Origin: Planococcus soli
GTDB taxonomy: Bacteria; Bacillota; Bacilli; Bacillales_A; Planococcaceae
Reading direction: 5' to 3'
DNA length: 64,000 nt
NCBI RefSeq assembly: GCF_016881065.1
Contig: NZ_WXYN01000016.1
Span: 91,012 to 155,011 of the forward strand
Each line of letters begins with the position of its first letter. Positions within the stretch are counted from its first letter, which is position 1. Made by a program: the position numbers and the translations under genes. Below, in pieces: positions 1-8,371 of the stretch. Under the pieces are notes generated by a model, which saw nothing but the letters and a program-made list of their open reading frames with translations, was not told the DNA's origin and ran no database searches.

Positions 1-70
1 CGGCTGAAGAAATGCCGCTTCGCCAGTGCATCTTATGCCCGTCGAATCTAAACGGGCGCTTCCGCTTTTC
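1..70 (+). repeat. Dispersed hairpin repeat, right arm only (cut by window start)
   Basis: This is the right half of the repeat family described at 23569 and 63691. It carries the recognisable pieces GCCGCTTCGCC, CTTATGCCC and CGGGCGCT, then the tail CGCTTTTCTTA. The left arm lies outside the window. The tail runs directly into the stop codon (TTA at 71-73) of the minus-strand permease gene. Confidence 0.8.
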
Positions 71-997
71 TTATTTTCCACCAGATTGCAAGTTGATCCC
101 TTGAATAAAGTACTTTTGGAAGAAGAAGAACAGCAAAATAACCGGCAACAGGACAAGCAAAGATCCTGCCATCAAATAATTCCATTGGGTGTTCATCTGG
201 CCTTTGAAAACCTGCAGGCCAATTTGAAGGGTATATAGATTTTCGTCGTTCAAGTACAGCAACGGCCCGAGGAAGTCGTTCCAGGCACCATTGAAAGAGA
301 AGATGGCTACCGTCGCAATTGCGGGCTTGGTTAAGGGCAAGCCGATCTTCCACCAAATATAAAAATGATTAGCCCCTTCCATTTTGGCTGCTTCAATCAA
401 TTCATTTGGAATAGTCATGTAAAATTGGCGCAGCAGGAAAATATTAAATGCACTTCCAAAAAACGCCGGAACTACGAGAGGAAAGTAAGTATTAACCCAA
501 TTTAATTTCGCAAACAGCACATATTGAGGAATCAATGTAACAAATCCGGGAATCATCATAGTTGCCAGTACGATGGCGAACAATATGTTTTTGCCGCGGA
601 AAGGGATTTTGGCAAAACCGTAGGCGATAAATGAATTGGATATGACATTGCCGATGACGACAAGCGTCGTGATGGTTAAGGTATTAATGGTGTACCGGGT
701 AAATGGTGCCGCTTCCCATGTCCGGATATAATTTGCCCAATTCCAGGATTCCGGAAAGAATGTCGGGGGAAAAGACATAACCTCAGCCATCGTTTTCAAA
801 GAAGTTGAGATCATCCACCAAAGAGGAGATAAAATCAGTAAACTGCCAGCTGCTAATAGAATGAAATTGATAAGCTTCAACAAGTTTTTGCGATTTCCGC
901 GATGTTCAAAATATCCTGGATTTTCATTTGTACCGGAGAGGGTTTTCAATCCATCTTTTTTTTCCACATAAGATGCATCATCGGTGGTTTTGGCCAT
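71..997 (-). CDS. Sugar ABC transporter permease (MalG type)
   Basis: Inner of two membrane subunits of a carbohydrate importer (CUT1 family). The 308-residue protein has six predicted membrane segments, the first near residues 44-64. It carries the EAA loop of binding-protein-dependent permeases near residue 203 (EAAKMEGANHF), which contacts the ATPase. The start codon follows the stop of the upstream permease directly, and the SD GGGGAGGAG lies inside the end of that gene, so the two are translationally coupled. The substrate cannot be read from sequence; family resemblance is to maltose, multiple-sugar or lactose importers. The stop codon abuts a hairpin repeat. Confidence 0.93.
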   Translation of the reverse strand: MAKTTDDASYVEKKDGLKTLSGTNENPGYFEHRGNRKNLLKLINFILLAAGSLLILSPLWWMISTSLKTMAEVMSFPPTFFPESWNWANYIRTWEAAPFTRYTINTLTITTLVVIGNVISNSFIAYGFAKIPFRGKNILFAIVLATMMIPGFVTLIPQYVLFAKLNWVNTYFPLVVPAFFGSAFNIFLLRQFYMTIPNELIEAAKMEGANHFYIWWKIGLPLTKPAIATVAIFSFNGAWNDFLGPLLYLNDENLYTLQIGLQVFKGQMNTQWNYLMAGSLLVLLPVILLFFFFQKYFIQGINLQSGGK

Positions 998-1909
998 TTA
1001 TTTCTCCTCCCCTTCGTAATGCACCCAGCGCGGAGCAAGTTTTAAATTGATCAAAGTCAGCACAAAGACGATAACGAATAAAATCCACGACATGGCCATG
1101 GCGTAACCCATGTTAAAGTTTTCAAATGCCTGCCTCCACATGTATAAATTATAGAATAGCAGGGAGTTGGCGGGTCCGCCTTCACCATTGCTGGACATGA
1201 CGTAGGCTTCCTGAAAAATTTGGAACCCGCCTATCAGGCTGGTGACCACGTCGAAGAAAATGACTGGAGTGATCATAGGAATGGTGATATGACGGAATTG
1301 CTTCCAGGTATTTGCACCGTCAATTTCCGCTGCTTCATAGAGTGACTTGGAAACTCCCTGCATGCTTGCTAAGTACAGGAGCATCGATCCTCCGACACTC
1401 CACATCTTCATCAAAATAAGTGATGGTTTTGTCCAATCTGGATCAAAAAGCCAATTGGGGCCATCGATATTAAACCAGCTCAGAATTAAATTGACCATAC
1501 CGGTGCCTGGATCCAGTAATTGCATCCACAGCAGGTAAACGCCTACTCCCGACAGGACAGCAGGCAAATAATACAGGGTGCGGAAAAACCTGATACCCGG
1601 GATGTCCTGATTTAAAAGAGCCGACAGCAGGATCGCTCCGATTGTCGTCAATGGTACGGAAAATGCTACAAAGTACAGCGTATTCCAAAGGGAGGTCCAA
1701 AAAAGACTGTCTTCTGTAAAGAGTCTTTGATAATTGTCCACTCCGACAAAGTCCATCTGCGATGTAATATTATAGTTGGTGAAACTTGCCATAAAGGAAA
1801 ATACCAAAGGTCCCGCAGTAAAGGCAAGAAATCCGATAATCCACGGCATAACGAAAATATAGCCGTAAATGCTTTCCTTCCGGCGCATCGTCAATCTTTT
1901 TTTCCCCAA
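998..1909 (-). CDS. Sugar ABC transporter permease (MalF type)
   Basis: Partner permease of the importer, 303 residues with about six membrane segments. An EAA loop (EAAEIDGANTWKQF) lies near residue 193. I take the TTG at 1909 as start because AAGGGGGG lies about 7 bases before it; an ATG seven codons further in is possible. It lies 13 bp downstream of the binding-protein gene and touches the MalG-type gene, so the three form one operon read on the minus strand. No ATPase gene is in this operon; the likely ATPase is divergent at 3514. Confidence 0.92.
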   Translation of the reverse strand: MGKKRLTMRRKESIYGYIFVMPWIIGFLAFTAGPLVFSFMASFTNYNITSQMDFVGVDNYQRLFTEDSLFWTSLWNTLYFVAFSVPLTTIGAILLSALLNQDIPGIRFFRTLYYLPAVLSGVGVYLLWMQLLDPGTGMVNLILSWFNIDGPNWLFDPDWTKPSLILMKMWSVGGSMLLYLASMQGVSKSLYEAAEIDGANTWKQFRHITIPMITPVIFFDVVTSLIGGFQIFQEAYVMSSNGEGGPANSLLFYNLYMWRQAFENFNMGYAMAMSWILFVIVFVLTLINLKLAPRWVHYEGEEK

Positions 1910-1922
1910 AGGATTTCCCCCC

Positions 1923-3242
1923 TTACTGACTGTTGTTGTCTACCAGATTCTCCACATCGGCCTGTGATTTGGCCAACGCTTCTTCCGCTGTCATAGAGCC
2001 CAGGAAGAATTCTTCCACGTTAGGATTTATATAGCTCGTGAAATCAGGCGCAATAACCGGCACCGGTGTCAGGAGCGTATGCTCCATATTGTCAACTGCC
2101 ATTTGATAGACCATTGAACCGTCTTCTGTAAATTCATCGCTAGCCGCGGCATTTTCAGCGGCTTCGATATTCGCTACGTTATCAAAGTTTTGGACTGCCC
2201 AGTATTCTTGTGCATCAACGTCAGTCAAATATTTGATGAATTCGTATGAAGCTTCAGGATTTGCAGCTCCTTCTGGAATTTCGGCTACGAAACCGCCGCC
2301 CCAGCTGGTATTGCCGCTTCCGGACTCACGTTCCGGAAGGGGAGCCACACCAAAATTCAGCTCTTCTGCATAGTCGCGGATCTGTGTATAGAAAGTTGGT
2401 GTGATGGCATACATGGCAAGGCTGCCGTTAAAGAAAGGATTTCCTTGCTGGCTGTCGATTTGTGCCTTAAAGGCGTTGATGACATCGTCGCCATATTTTG
2501 TCTGCCAGGTTTTCAGCCATTCAAGTGTTTCCAAGTTCGATGCTGTGTCGATTTGAACATTGTTGTTTTCATCGAAATAGTTTTGGCCGCCTGCGTTCAG
2601 CATCCAGACGTCAAAATCGATTCCCCACCGCGGATAGAAACCGATGCGCTCGTAATCATCGCCATTCTTCACATCCAGTTTTGCAGCATATTCCTCGAGT
2701 TCTGCCCATGTTGCAGGCGGCTTCTCCGGATCTAAACCGGCATCTTCAAAAGCATCTTTGTTATAAAAGAGAACGCGTGTGTCGGTATTAAAAGGGATGC
2801 CGTAAGAATCACCTTCGTGAAGTGTAGCATTCCACAATTCCGGATAAAAACGTTCTGAAATGTCGTCTTCTTCAAGAAACTCGGATAGGTTCATCGCTTG
2901 TTTTTCCTGGCCTCTTAGTGCTGTAGTATTGATGTCATTGATGACGACATCAGGTGGATCGCCAGCAGCAATGGAAGCTAGCTCCTTGGTCCAAATATCA
3001 CCGAACGGAAGATAGGTGTGCTTAACCTCAATTTCATCCTGTGACTCGTTGAAATCTGCAATAATCTGTTCAATGACCGGGCGACGGATTTCGGAACCCC
3101 AAAATGTCCAGAAATCGATGACAACTTTGCCGTCTTCATTGACAGTGGATTCGTCGCTGTTACTCGTCTGGAAACCAGCACAGCTGCTTAGAGCCAGAGT
3201 TGACCCCATTAAGCCGATTAAAAATAAACGCGTTTTTTTCAT
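1923..3242 (-). CDS. Extracellular sugar-binding lipoprotein of ABC importer
   Basis: Family 1 solute-binding protein, 439 residues from the ATG at 3242, which is preceded by AAGGAGAG. An upstream in-frame extension to 3332 has no SD and would bury the signal peptide. The N-terminus is a lipoprotein signal with lipobox LSSC, the cysteine at residue 21 being lipidated. The mature part has the two-lobe binding-protein pattern, with IDFWTFWGSE near the start and YGIPFNTDTRVLFYNK further in. It captures a sugar outside the membrane and delivers it to the two permeases encoded downstream. First gene of the operon. Substrate unknown. Confidence 0.93.
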   Translation of the reverse strand: MKKTRLFLIGLMGSTLALSSCAGFQTSNSDESTVNEDGKVVIDFWTFWGSEIRRPVIEQIIADFNESQDEIEVKHTYLPFGDIWTKELASIAAGDPPDVVINDINTTALRGQEKQAMNLSEFLEEDDISERFYPELWNATLHEGDSYGIPFNTDTRVLFYNKDAFEDAGLDPEKPPATWAELEEYAAKLDVKNGDDYERIGFYPRWGIDFDVWMLNAGGQNYFDENNNVQIDTASNLETLEWLKTWQTKYGDDVINAFKAQIDSQQGNPFFNGSLAMYAITPTFYTQIRDYAEELNFGVAPLPERESGSGNTSWGGGFVAEIPEGAANPEASYEFIKYLTDVDAQEYWAVQNFDNVANIEAAENAAASDEFTEDGSMVYQMAVDNMEHTLLTPVPVIAPDFTSYINPNVEEFFLGSMTAEEALAKSQADVENLVDNNSQ

Positions 3243-3452
3243 CTCTTTCTCTCCTTTTTTGTATGATTGTTTTGAATCTATTGAGCTAGGGTATTTATGG
3301 AATAAAATTAACTTCGATTCACGAAGTTTCAAACGAGAGTCTCTGTAATCTCCTTAAAATCACTTCCCTTTTTTCTCTTTTTAGAAACACAAAATATTCC
3401 ATCTTCTATTCAAAAGGTGCATACATTAACAAACCAAGGTTTCCAACCCTGT

Positions 3453-3480
3453 TTGTAATTCACAGATAATTGTCTATAAT
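3453..3480 (+). promoter_or_regulatory. SigA-like promoter of the sugar ATPase gene
   Basis: TTGTAA at 3453-3458 and TATAAT at 3475-3480 are separated by 16 bp, about 35 bp upstream of the start codon of the ATPase gene. The -10 box is perfect. Confidence 0.55.
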
Positions 3481-3513
3481 TAAGACAACTAAGATACAGA
3501 AGGAGAATGCGAA

Positions 3514-4638
3514 ATGGCAGAGATCAGGATTGAAAATCTGGGGAAGAGGTATGACAAAGGCGCTCTTGCCGTATCGGATTTTAATCTCCATATTCAAGAT
3601 GAAGAATTTATCGTCTTTGTGGGTCCATCAGGATGCGGAAAATCCACCACTCTCCGGATGATTGCCGGCTTGGAGGAAATAACGGAAGGTGAATTTTATA
3701 TAGATGGCAAGCTGATGAACGGAGTTGAGCCGAAAGACCGTGACATTGCGATGGTTTTTCAGAACTATGCCTTATATCCGCACATGACTGTGTTTGAAAA
3801 CATAGCTTTCGGCTTGAAATTGCGGAAGGTTAAAAAATCCGAAGTTAAACGGCTTGTCGATGAGGCCGCAGCCATTCTTGGATTGGAAGACTATTTGGAC
3901 AGAAAACCGAAAGCACTGTCAGGGGGGCAGCGCCAGCGTGTCGCTCTAGGGCGTGCCATCGTGCGCGATGCAAAAGTCTTCCTGATGGACGAGCCGCTTT
4001 CCAATTTGGACGCCAAACTGCGTGTGCAGATGCGTGCGGAAATCGTCAAACTGCATAGACGGCTGAAAACAACGACTATTTATGTAACACATGACCAAAC
4101 AGAAGCAATGACGATGGCCACCCGAATCGTCATCATGAAAGATGGTCTGATCCAGCAGGTAGGTTCCCCAAAAGAAGTGTATGATTTTCCGGAAACACGG
4201 TTCGTTGGCGGATTTATCGGCTCGCCAGCCATGAACTTTTTTGAAGGAAAGATTGATAACGGAACTTATGTGCTGGGGGACAAGGTGTTGGATATTCCGG
4301 CGCAAATAATGGCAATGCTGAAGAGCGAAGGCTATGAAGGAAAAGCGGTGACTTTAGGCATCCGTCCGGAGCATATCCACGTCAACAATGAGGATTTGTC
4401 CGGTATTCCGGCAAGTGAGTTTGAAGCGGTCATTACAGTTGCTGAATTGACAGGAGCTGAAACAATTCTGCATGCAGTTTATGCAGAGCAGGAGTTTATT
4501 GCTCGTGTCGAAGCTGCCACGACGATTGAGCCCGGCCATACGGCAACATTGGCATTTGATATGGCTCACGTCCATTTCTTTGATGAGGAAACAGGAAATC
4601 GCATAAAAGCTATAGAATTATCAGAAACTGTGATATAG
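3514..4638 (+). CDS. Sugar ABC transporter ATP-binding protein (MsmX/UgpC type)
   Basis: 374-residue ATPase of CUT1 sugar importers. Walker A GPSGCGKST is at residues 37-45, signature LSGGQ at 135-139 and Walker B VFLMDE at 155-160. A C-terminal MalK-like regulatory OB domain follows from about residue 240. The SD is AGAAGGAG. The gene is divergent from the binding protein and permease operon and most likely energises it. In Bacillus, MsmX-type ATPases serve several sugar importers at once, so this one may not be dedicated. Confidence 0.95.
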   Translation: MAEIRIENLGKRYDKGALAVSDFNLHIQDEEFIVFVGPSGCGKSTTLRMIAGLEEITEGEFYIDGKLMNGVEPKDRDIAMVFQNYALYPHMTVFENIAFGLKLRKVKKSEVKRLVDEAAAILGLEDYLDRKPKALSGGQRQRVALGRAIVRDAKVFLMDEPLSNLDAKLRVQMRAEIVKLHRRLKTTTIYVTHDQTEAMTMATRIVIMKDGLIQQVGSPKEVYDFPETRFVGGFIGSPAMNFFEGKIDNGTYVLGDKVLDIPAQIMAMLKSEGYEGKAVTLGIRPEHIHVNNEDLSGIPASEFEAVITVAELTGAETILHAVYAEQEFIARVEAATTIEPGHTATLAFDMAHVHFFDEETGNRIKAIELSETVI

Positions 4639-4663
4639 TGATTTCGAAAACATAAATAAAAAC

Positions 4664-4752
4664 ACCACTAGGGGAGCCGGATATCGGCTGAGACGAGCAT
4701 TAGCTCGGACCCTTTGAACCTGATCTGGATCATACCAGCGGAGGGAAGTGGC
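4664..4752 (+). promoter_or_regulatory. TPP riboswitch (THI element)
   Basis: Matches the conserved thiamine pyrophosphate aptamer: GGGGAGCC followed by GGCTGAGA, then GAACCTGATCTGGAT and ATACCAGCG before GAGGGAAGTGG, whose last bases pair with CCACTA at the start to close P1. It precedes a terminator and tenA. By family knowledge, TPP binding would switch off the downstream salvage genes. Confidence 0.97.
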
Positions 4753-4784
4753 GACCGTCTGCTATTTCTTTTATCGACTGCATA

Positions 4785-4817
4785 CGCCGCTTCCCTTTGC
4801 CGGGAAGCGGCGTTTTT
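4785..4817 (+). terminator. Intrinsic terminator of the TPP riboswitch
   Basis: A perfect 11-bp stem (CGCCGCTTCCC with GGGAAGCGGCG, loop of 6) is followed by TTTTT. It lies between the aptamer and tenA, so it is the likely expression platform for attenuation. Confidence 0.9.
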
Positions 4818-4848
4818 ATTTTGTCCAAAATGAAAGGGAGATGGAGAA

Positions 4849-5532
4849 ATGACATTTTGTGAAGAAGTGAGAAAAGAATGCAACAACCTGTGGCAGGCAA
4901 GTTTTGATCACCCATTCGTCAAAGGAATTGAAGATGGTACTTTGCCGATCGATGTTTTTCGTTTTTACGTGATGCAGGACGCTTATTATTTATCGCATTT
5001 TGCGAAAGTGCAGGCCTTGGGCGCATCCAAAGCAACCGATTTGGAAACTACGCAGCGATTTGCGGTTCACTCCGCTCACACGTGCAGTGCAGAAATGGCG
5101 CTGCACGAATCGTTCATGGAGCTGCTGGAAGTCACTGAAGAAGAATGGGCTGCCTTTGAGCCTTCGCCGTCTGCTTATGCATACGTATCGCATATGTACC
5201 GCGCTGCTGAAGGGGATCTGGCGGATGTACTGGCAGCCATTCTGCCCTGTTATTGGCTTTACTACGAGATTGGGGAACGCTTGAAAAATGCCAAGCCGGA
5301 TCATCCAATTTATGACAAGTGGATTGAAACATACGGTTCAGAGGAATTCGGAGCACTTGTCCATGAACAGATTCTTCGCATGGATCAATTGGCGGAAGGA
5401 CTTTTGGAAGAACGCCGCAAAAAACTGAAAAATCACTTCTGGAAGAGCAGCTATTACGAATGGAATTTCTGGGACCAGGCATGGCGAAAAGAATCCTGGT
5501 CTATCGATTCTATCGACAAGGTAGGTGTATAG
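4849..5532 (+). CDS. tenA: Thiaminase II / aminopyrimidine aminohydrolase
   Basis: TenA hydrolyses degraded thiamine pyrimidines to hydroxymethyl-pyrimidine for salvage. The 227-residue length is near the family norm. The catalytic cysteine is visible in ILPCYWLYYE at residue 134, equivalent to Cys135 of the Bacillus enzyme, and DAYYLSHFAKV is the usual N-terminal helix. The SD AAAGGGAG lies about 9 bases upstream. It is the first gene of a riboswitch-controlled operon and its stop codon lies 1 base before the thiM start. Confidence 0.95.
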   Translation: MTFCEEVRKECNNLWQASFDHPFVKGIEDGTLPIDVFRFYVMQDAYYLSHFAKVQALGASKATDLETTQRFAVHSAHTCSAEMALHESFMELLEVTEEEWAAFEPSPSAYAYVSHMYRAAEGDLADVLAAILPCYWLYYEIGERLKNAKPDHPIYDKWIETYGSEEFGALVHEQILRMDQLAEGLLEERRKKLKNHFWKSSYYEWNFWDQAWRKESWSIDSIDKVGV

Positions 5533-5533
5533 G

Positions 5534-6319
5534 ATGATTCGTCAAATCAAGAGAAAAAATCCGCTTATCCATTGCATCACCAATCATGTGGTATCAAATT
5601 TCCAAGCCAATGGGCTTCTCGCAATAGGTGCTTCGCCAATAATGGGAGACGCACCGGAAGAAGCGGCAGAGCTTGCCGCATTGTCACAGGGCCTGTCACT
5701 GAACATTGGAACCCTTCATGCAGAGTCGCTAAAAAGTATGCTGATTGCTGGGGAAGCTGCCAACCGCCTGGGAATTCCAGTCGTTCTGGATCCGGTTGGA
5801 GCAGGAGCGAGCAGTTTCCGGAAAAATGCTGTACACAAAATTTTAAATACAGTTGACGTCAGCGTCCTTCGCTGCAATGCAGGAGAGCTTGCCGCTGTGG
5901 CTGGGGAGCAGTGGCAGTCAAAAGGTGTCGATGCCGGAGAAGGCTCCCTGGACGTCAGAGAGTTGGCCACCTCGACAGCCAAACAATTGGGCTTGCTGGT
6001 TGCAGTCACAGGAAAGACGGATATTGTCACTGACGGAAAATCGACAATAGAAATCCCTTTTGGGGATCCGATCATGGCTTCCATCACGGGAACAGGCTGC
6101 CTATTGAGCAGCATTGTTGCTGCAAGCCTAGCCGTTCAATCCGAAGTTCCATTGAAGACGGTCAGCAACGCGCTGAGGTTTTATGCGATTGCCGGGGAAC
6201 GGGCTGCAAAAACTGCGTTTCTTCCGGGTGATTTTCAACTGGCTTTCATCAATCAGCTTGCGGGTCTGACAGATAACGAAGTAAAGGAACAAATCTTTTT
6301 GCAGGAGGAGAGGATATGA
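5534..6319 (+). CDS. thiM: Hydroxyethylthiazole kinase
   Basis: ThiM phosphorylates the thiazole moiety of thiamine, a salvage step. 261 residues from the ATG at 5534, which starts 1 base after the tenA stop; a GTG nine bases upstream is a weaker choice. Family motifs are present: HCITNHVVSNFQANGLLA at the N-terminus, GIPVVLDPVGAGAS near residue 80 and the anion-hole motif SITGTGCLLSS in the C-terminal third. It overlaps the following thiD by 4 bp (ATGA), indicating coupling. Confidence 0.95.
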   Translation: MIRQIKRKNPLIHCITNHVVSNFQANGLLAIGASPIMGDAPEEAAELAALSQGLSLNIGTLHAESLKSMLIAGEAANRLGIPVVLDPVGAGASSFRKNAVHKILNTVDVSVLRCNAGELAAVAGEQWQSKGVDAGEGSLDVRELATSTAKQLGLLVAVTGKTDIVTDGKSTIEIPFGDPIMASITGTGCLLSSIVAASLAVQSEVPLKTVSNALRFYAIAGERAAKTAFLPGDFQLAFINQLAGLTDNEVKEQIFLQEERI

Positions 6320-7161
6320 CAAAGACTCCACAAACTTTGACTATTGCCGGATCGGACTCAGGTGGGGGAGCGGGCATCCAGGCTGATTTGAAAACGTTCC
6401 AGGAACTTGGTGTTTATGGCACTTCGGTTATCACTGCAGTGACCGCACAAAATACAACAGGGGTCACTGCCATCTATGCAATGTCCGCTGAATCGGTGCG
6501 TGAACAGTTGAAAGCAGTGGGCAGTGATTTTGAAATTTCTGCTTTGAAAACCGGGATGTTATTTGATCCGGAAATCATCAAAGAAGCCGCCGCAGCCATC
6601 CAGCAGTTTGGCTGGAACAAGCTGGTCGTAGATCCGGTCATGATCGCTAAGGGTGGTGCCAATTTATTGCAGCAGGAGGCGGTGCAGGCATTGAAAATTC
6701 ACCTTTTGCCCCTTGCTTTTCTGGTTACTCCGAATATCCCGGAGGCACAAGCACTGACGGGGATTGCTATTACAGACTCCGCCAGCCGGCACCTGGCAGC
6801 CCAGCGGATTTTGTCCATGGGAGCAGAATCGGTTGTCATTAAAGGAGGGCATGGCAAGGACCCGAAGTATGCAGAAGATTATTTTCTGCATTCGAGTGGA
6901 GAATCGGTGCTGTATCGCGCGGCTCGCATTGCGACTGTGCAGACACATGGCACCGGCTGTACGTTCGCAGCGGCTGTGGCTGCCCAATTGGCTAAAGGCG
7001 AAGAGCTGCAAAACGCGATTTGTACGGCAAAGGAATTTATTCAAGCTGCACTCAGAGTGCCGCTGAATATTGGTTCCGGCCACGGGCCAACCAATCATGC
7101 CGCATATAAAGCAGACCTGGCCTCAAAAAGAGGAGTGGATAGCATTGAAGTTTTCCGATAA
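6316..7161 (+). CDS. thiD: Hydroxymethylpyrimidine/phosphomethylpyrimidine kinase
   Basis: ThiD phosphorylates HMP twice to HMP-PP. Ribokinase-type fold, 281 residues. The N-terminal motif TIAGSDSGGGAGIQADLK and the catalytic GTGCTFAAAVAA near residue 214 are both clear, and VVDPVMIAKGG lies mid-protein. The start overlaps the thiM stop as ATGA, with GGAGGAGAGG just upstream. The pyrimidine released by TenA is its substrate, so gene order follows the pathway. Confidence 0.95.
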   Translation: MTKTPQTLTIAGSDSGGGAGIQADLKTFQELGVYGTSVITAVTAQNTTGVTAIYAMSAESVREQLKAVGSDFEISALKTGMLFDPEIIKEAAAAIQQFGWNKLVVDPVMIAKGGANLLQQEAVQALKIHLLPLAFLVTPNIPEAQALTGIAITDSASRHLAAQRILSMGAESVVIKGGHGKDPKYAEDYFLHSSGESVLYRAARIATVQTHGTGCTFAAAVAAQLAKGEELQNAICTAKEFIQAALRVPLNIGSGHGPTNHAAYKADLASKRGVDSIEVFR

Positions 7162-7798
7162 AGCTGCAGTTTATTTTATAATGGGATCAAAAAATTCAGG
7201 GGCACGAAATCCTCTTAAAGTGTTGGAGGCGGCATTGGAAGGAGGCATCAGCCACTTTCAATTGCGTGAAAAAGGAGAAGGCGCTTTGACAGGTGCCGAC
7301 TTGCTTGAATTTGCTTTAGACTGCCAGCAATTATGCCGCAGCTACGGTGTCCCGTTTATCATCAATGACCTTGTGGAACTGGCTTGCCAAATTGATGCCG
7401 ATGGCGTTCATATTGGACAGGACGATGCAGAGGCGGGACAGGTCCGCCAAAAGATCGGAAAAGAAAAACTCTTGGGCGTTTCTGTCCACTCTGTAAAAGA
7501 AGCGCAACTGGCTGCCAAAGCCGGCGCAGACTATGTTGGAATGGGTCCAGTTTTTGGGACAACTTCAAAAGCGGATGCGAAAAAGCCGGCCGGTGTTAAA
7601 GAAATACGGACAGTTGCAACAGCGTTTCCTTTCTTGCCAATTGTGGGCATCGGGGGCATCAAGCCCGAAAACGCAGTGCAAGTTTGGAAATCCGGTGTTG
7701 CAGGAATTGCTGTTATATCATCGATTACAGAAGCACAGGATATTGCAGGGCAGATTCTTGCTCTGCAGGCCGCCAGTAAAGTTGGTGACTGGAAATGA
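7145..7798 (+). CDS. thiE: Thiamine-phosphate synthase
   Basis: ThiE joins HMP-PP and thiazole phosphate to thiamine phosphate. I chose the TTG at 7145, inside the end of thiD and preceded by AGAGGAGTGG. It gives 217 residues, near the family size, whereas the open frame beginning at 7070 has an unrelated N-terminal extension. TIM-barrel motifs: HFQLREKG near residue 33, FIINDLVELA, DGVHIGQDD, LGVSVHSV, GADYVGMGPVFGT and VGIGGI. It overlaps thiW by 4 bp. Confidence 0.94.
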   Translation: MKFSDKAAVYFIMGSKNSGARNPLKVLEAALEGGISHFQLREKGEGALTGADLLEFALDCQQLCRSYGVPFIINDLVELACQIDADGVHIGQDDAEAGQVRQKIGKEKLLGVSVHSVKEAQLAAKAGADYVGMGPVFGTTSKADAKKPAGVKEIRTVATAFPFLPIVGIGGIKPENAVQVWKSGVAGIAVISSITEAQDIAGQILALQAASKVGDWK

Positions 7799-8283
7799 AC
7801 ACAAAAAAACTGGTCCTTATGGCAATGTTCGTCGCCATTGGAGTGGCAGGCTCCGCTTTTGTTTATTTTCCAGCGGGTATTGCCCGCGCCTATCCCATCC
7901 AGCATGCCATCAATGTACTTGCGGCTGTTCTTTTTGGACCCGGCCCTGCCGTACTAATCGCTTTTTTGACTGGAGTTGTCAGAGTGCTGACGGGAACCGG
8001 CTCCCTTTTAGCTTTTCCTGGCGGGATGATCGGGGCTTTGTTTGCAGGAATCTTGTACGCCAGATTTGGCAAGGTCTGGTTTGCTGCTATAGGTGAAGTC
8101 GTAGGTACGGGCATTATTGCTTCCTTGGTGGCTGTTCCCTATGCCCGGCTTTTTCTCGGAACGGAATTTGGCGCTTTATTTTTCGTGCCGCCGTTTTTTA
8201 TCTCCAGTCTGGCTGGAGCCATACTGGGCATGGTCTTAGCAGCTCGTCTCTTAAGAATGGAAACATTGAAAGTGTGGCAATAA
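7795..8283 (+). CDS. thiW: ECF transporter S component for thiazole (ThiW)
   Basis: Small integral membrane protein of 162 residues with about five hydrophobic segments. ARAYPIQHAINVLAAVLFGP and GALFAGILYARFG are typical of ThiW, the substrate-capture subunit of an energy-coupling-factor importer thought to bring in the thiazole precursor (family knowledge). It needs an EcfAA'T module encoded elsewhere; none is here. It closes the riboswitch operon and overlaps thiE as ATGA. Its presence beside thiM supports a salvage role for the whole operon. Confidence 0.9.
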   Translation: MNTKKLVLMAMFVAIGVAGSAFVYFPAGIARAYPIQHAINVLAAVLFGPGPAVLIAFLTGVVRVLTGTGSLLAFPGGMIGALFAGILYARFGKVWFAAIGEVVGTGIIASLVAVPYARLFLGTEFGALFFVPPFFISSLAGAILGMVLAARLLRMETLKVWQ

Positions 8284-8305
8284 ATCACGGAATTTTCTGG
8301 AAGGA

Positions 8306-8331
8306 GTTTATAAATTCTTAATTGCGGGGAA
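8306..8331 (+). promoter_or_regulatory. SigB-like promoter
   Basis: GTTTAT at 8306-8311 and GGGGAA at 8326-8331 with a 14-bp spacer fit the SigB pattern (GTTTAA, 12-15 bp, GGGTAT). It lies about 40 bp upstream of the stress-type gene at 8372. Confidence 0.55.
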
Positions 8332-8371
8332 ACAGTGCAATATAGACTTTTAAAAAGGGAGTGGACAGAAT

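Noticed and set aside
7533-8096. Open frame of 187 codons on the plus strand across thiE and thiW
   Set aside because: Out of frame with two well supported genes that overlap by ATGA; no family features.
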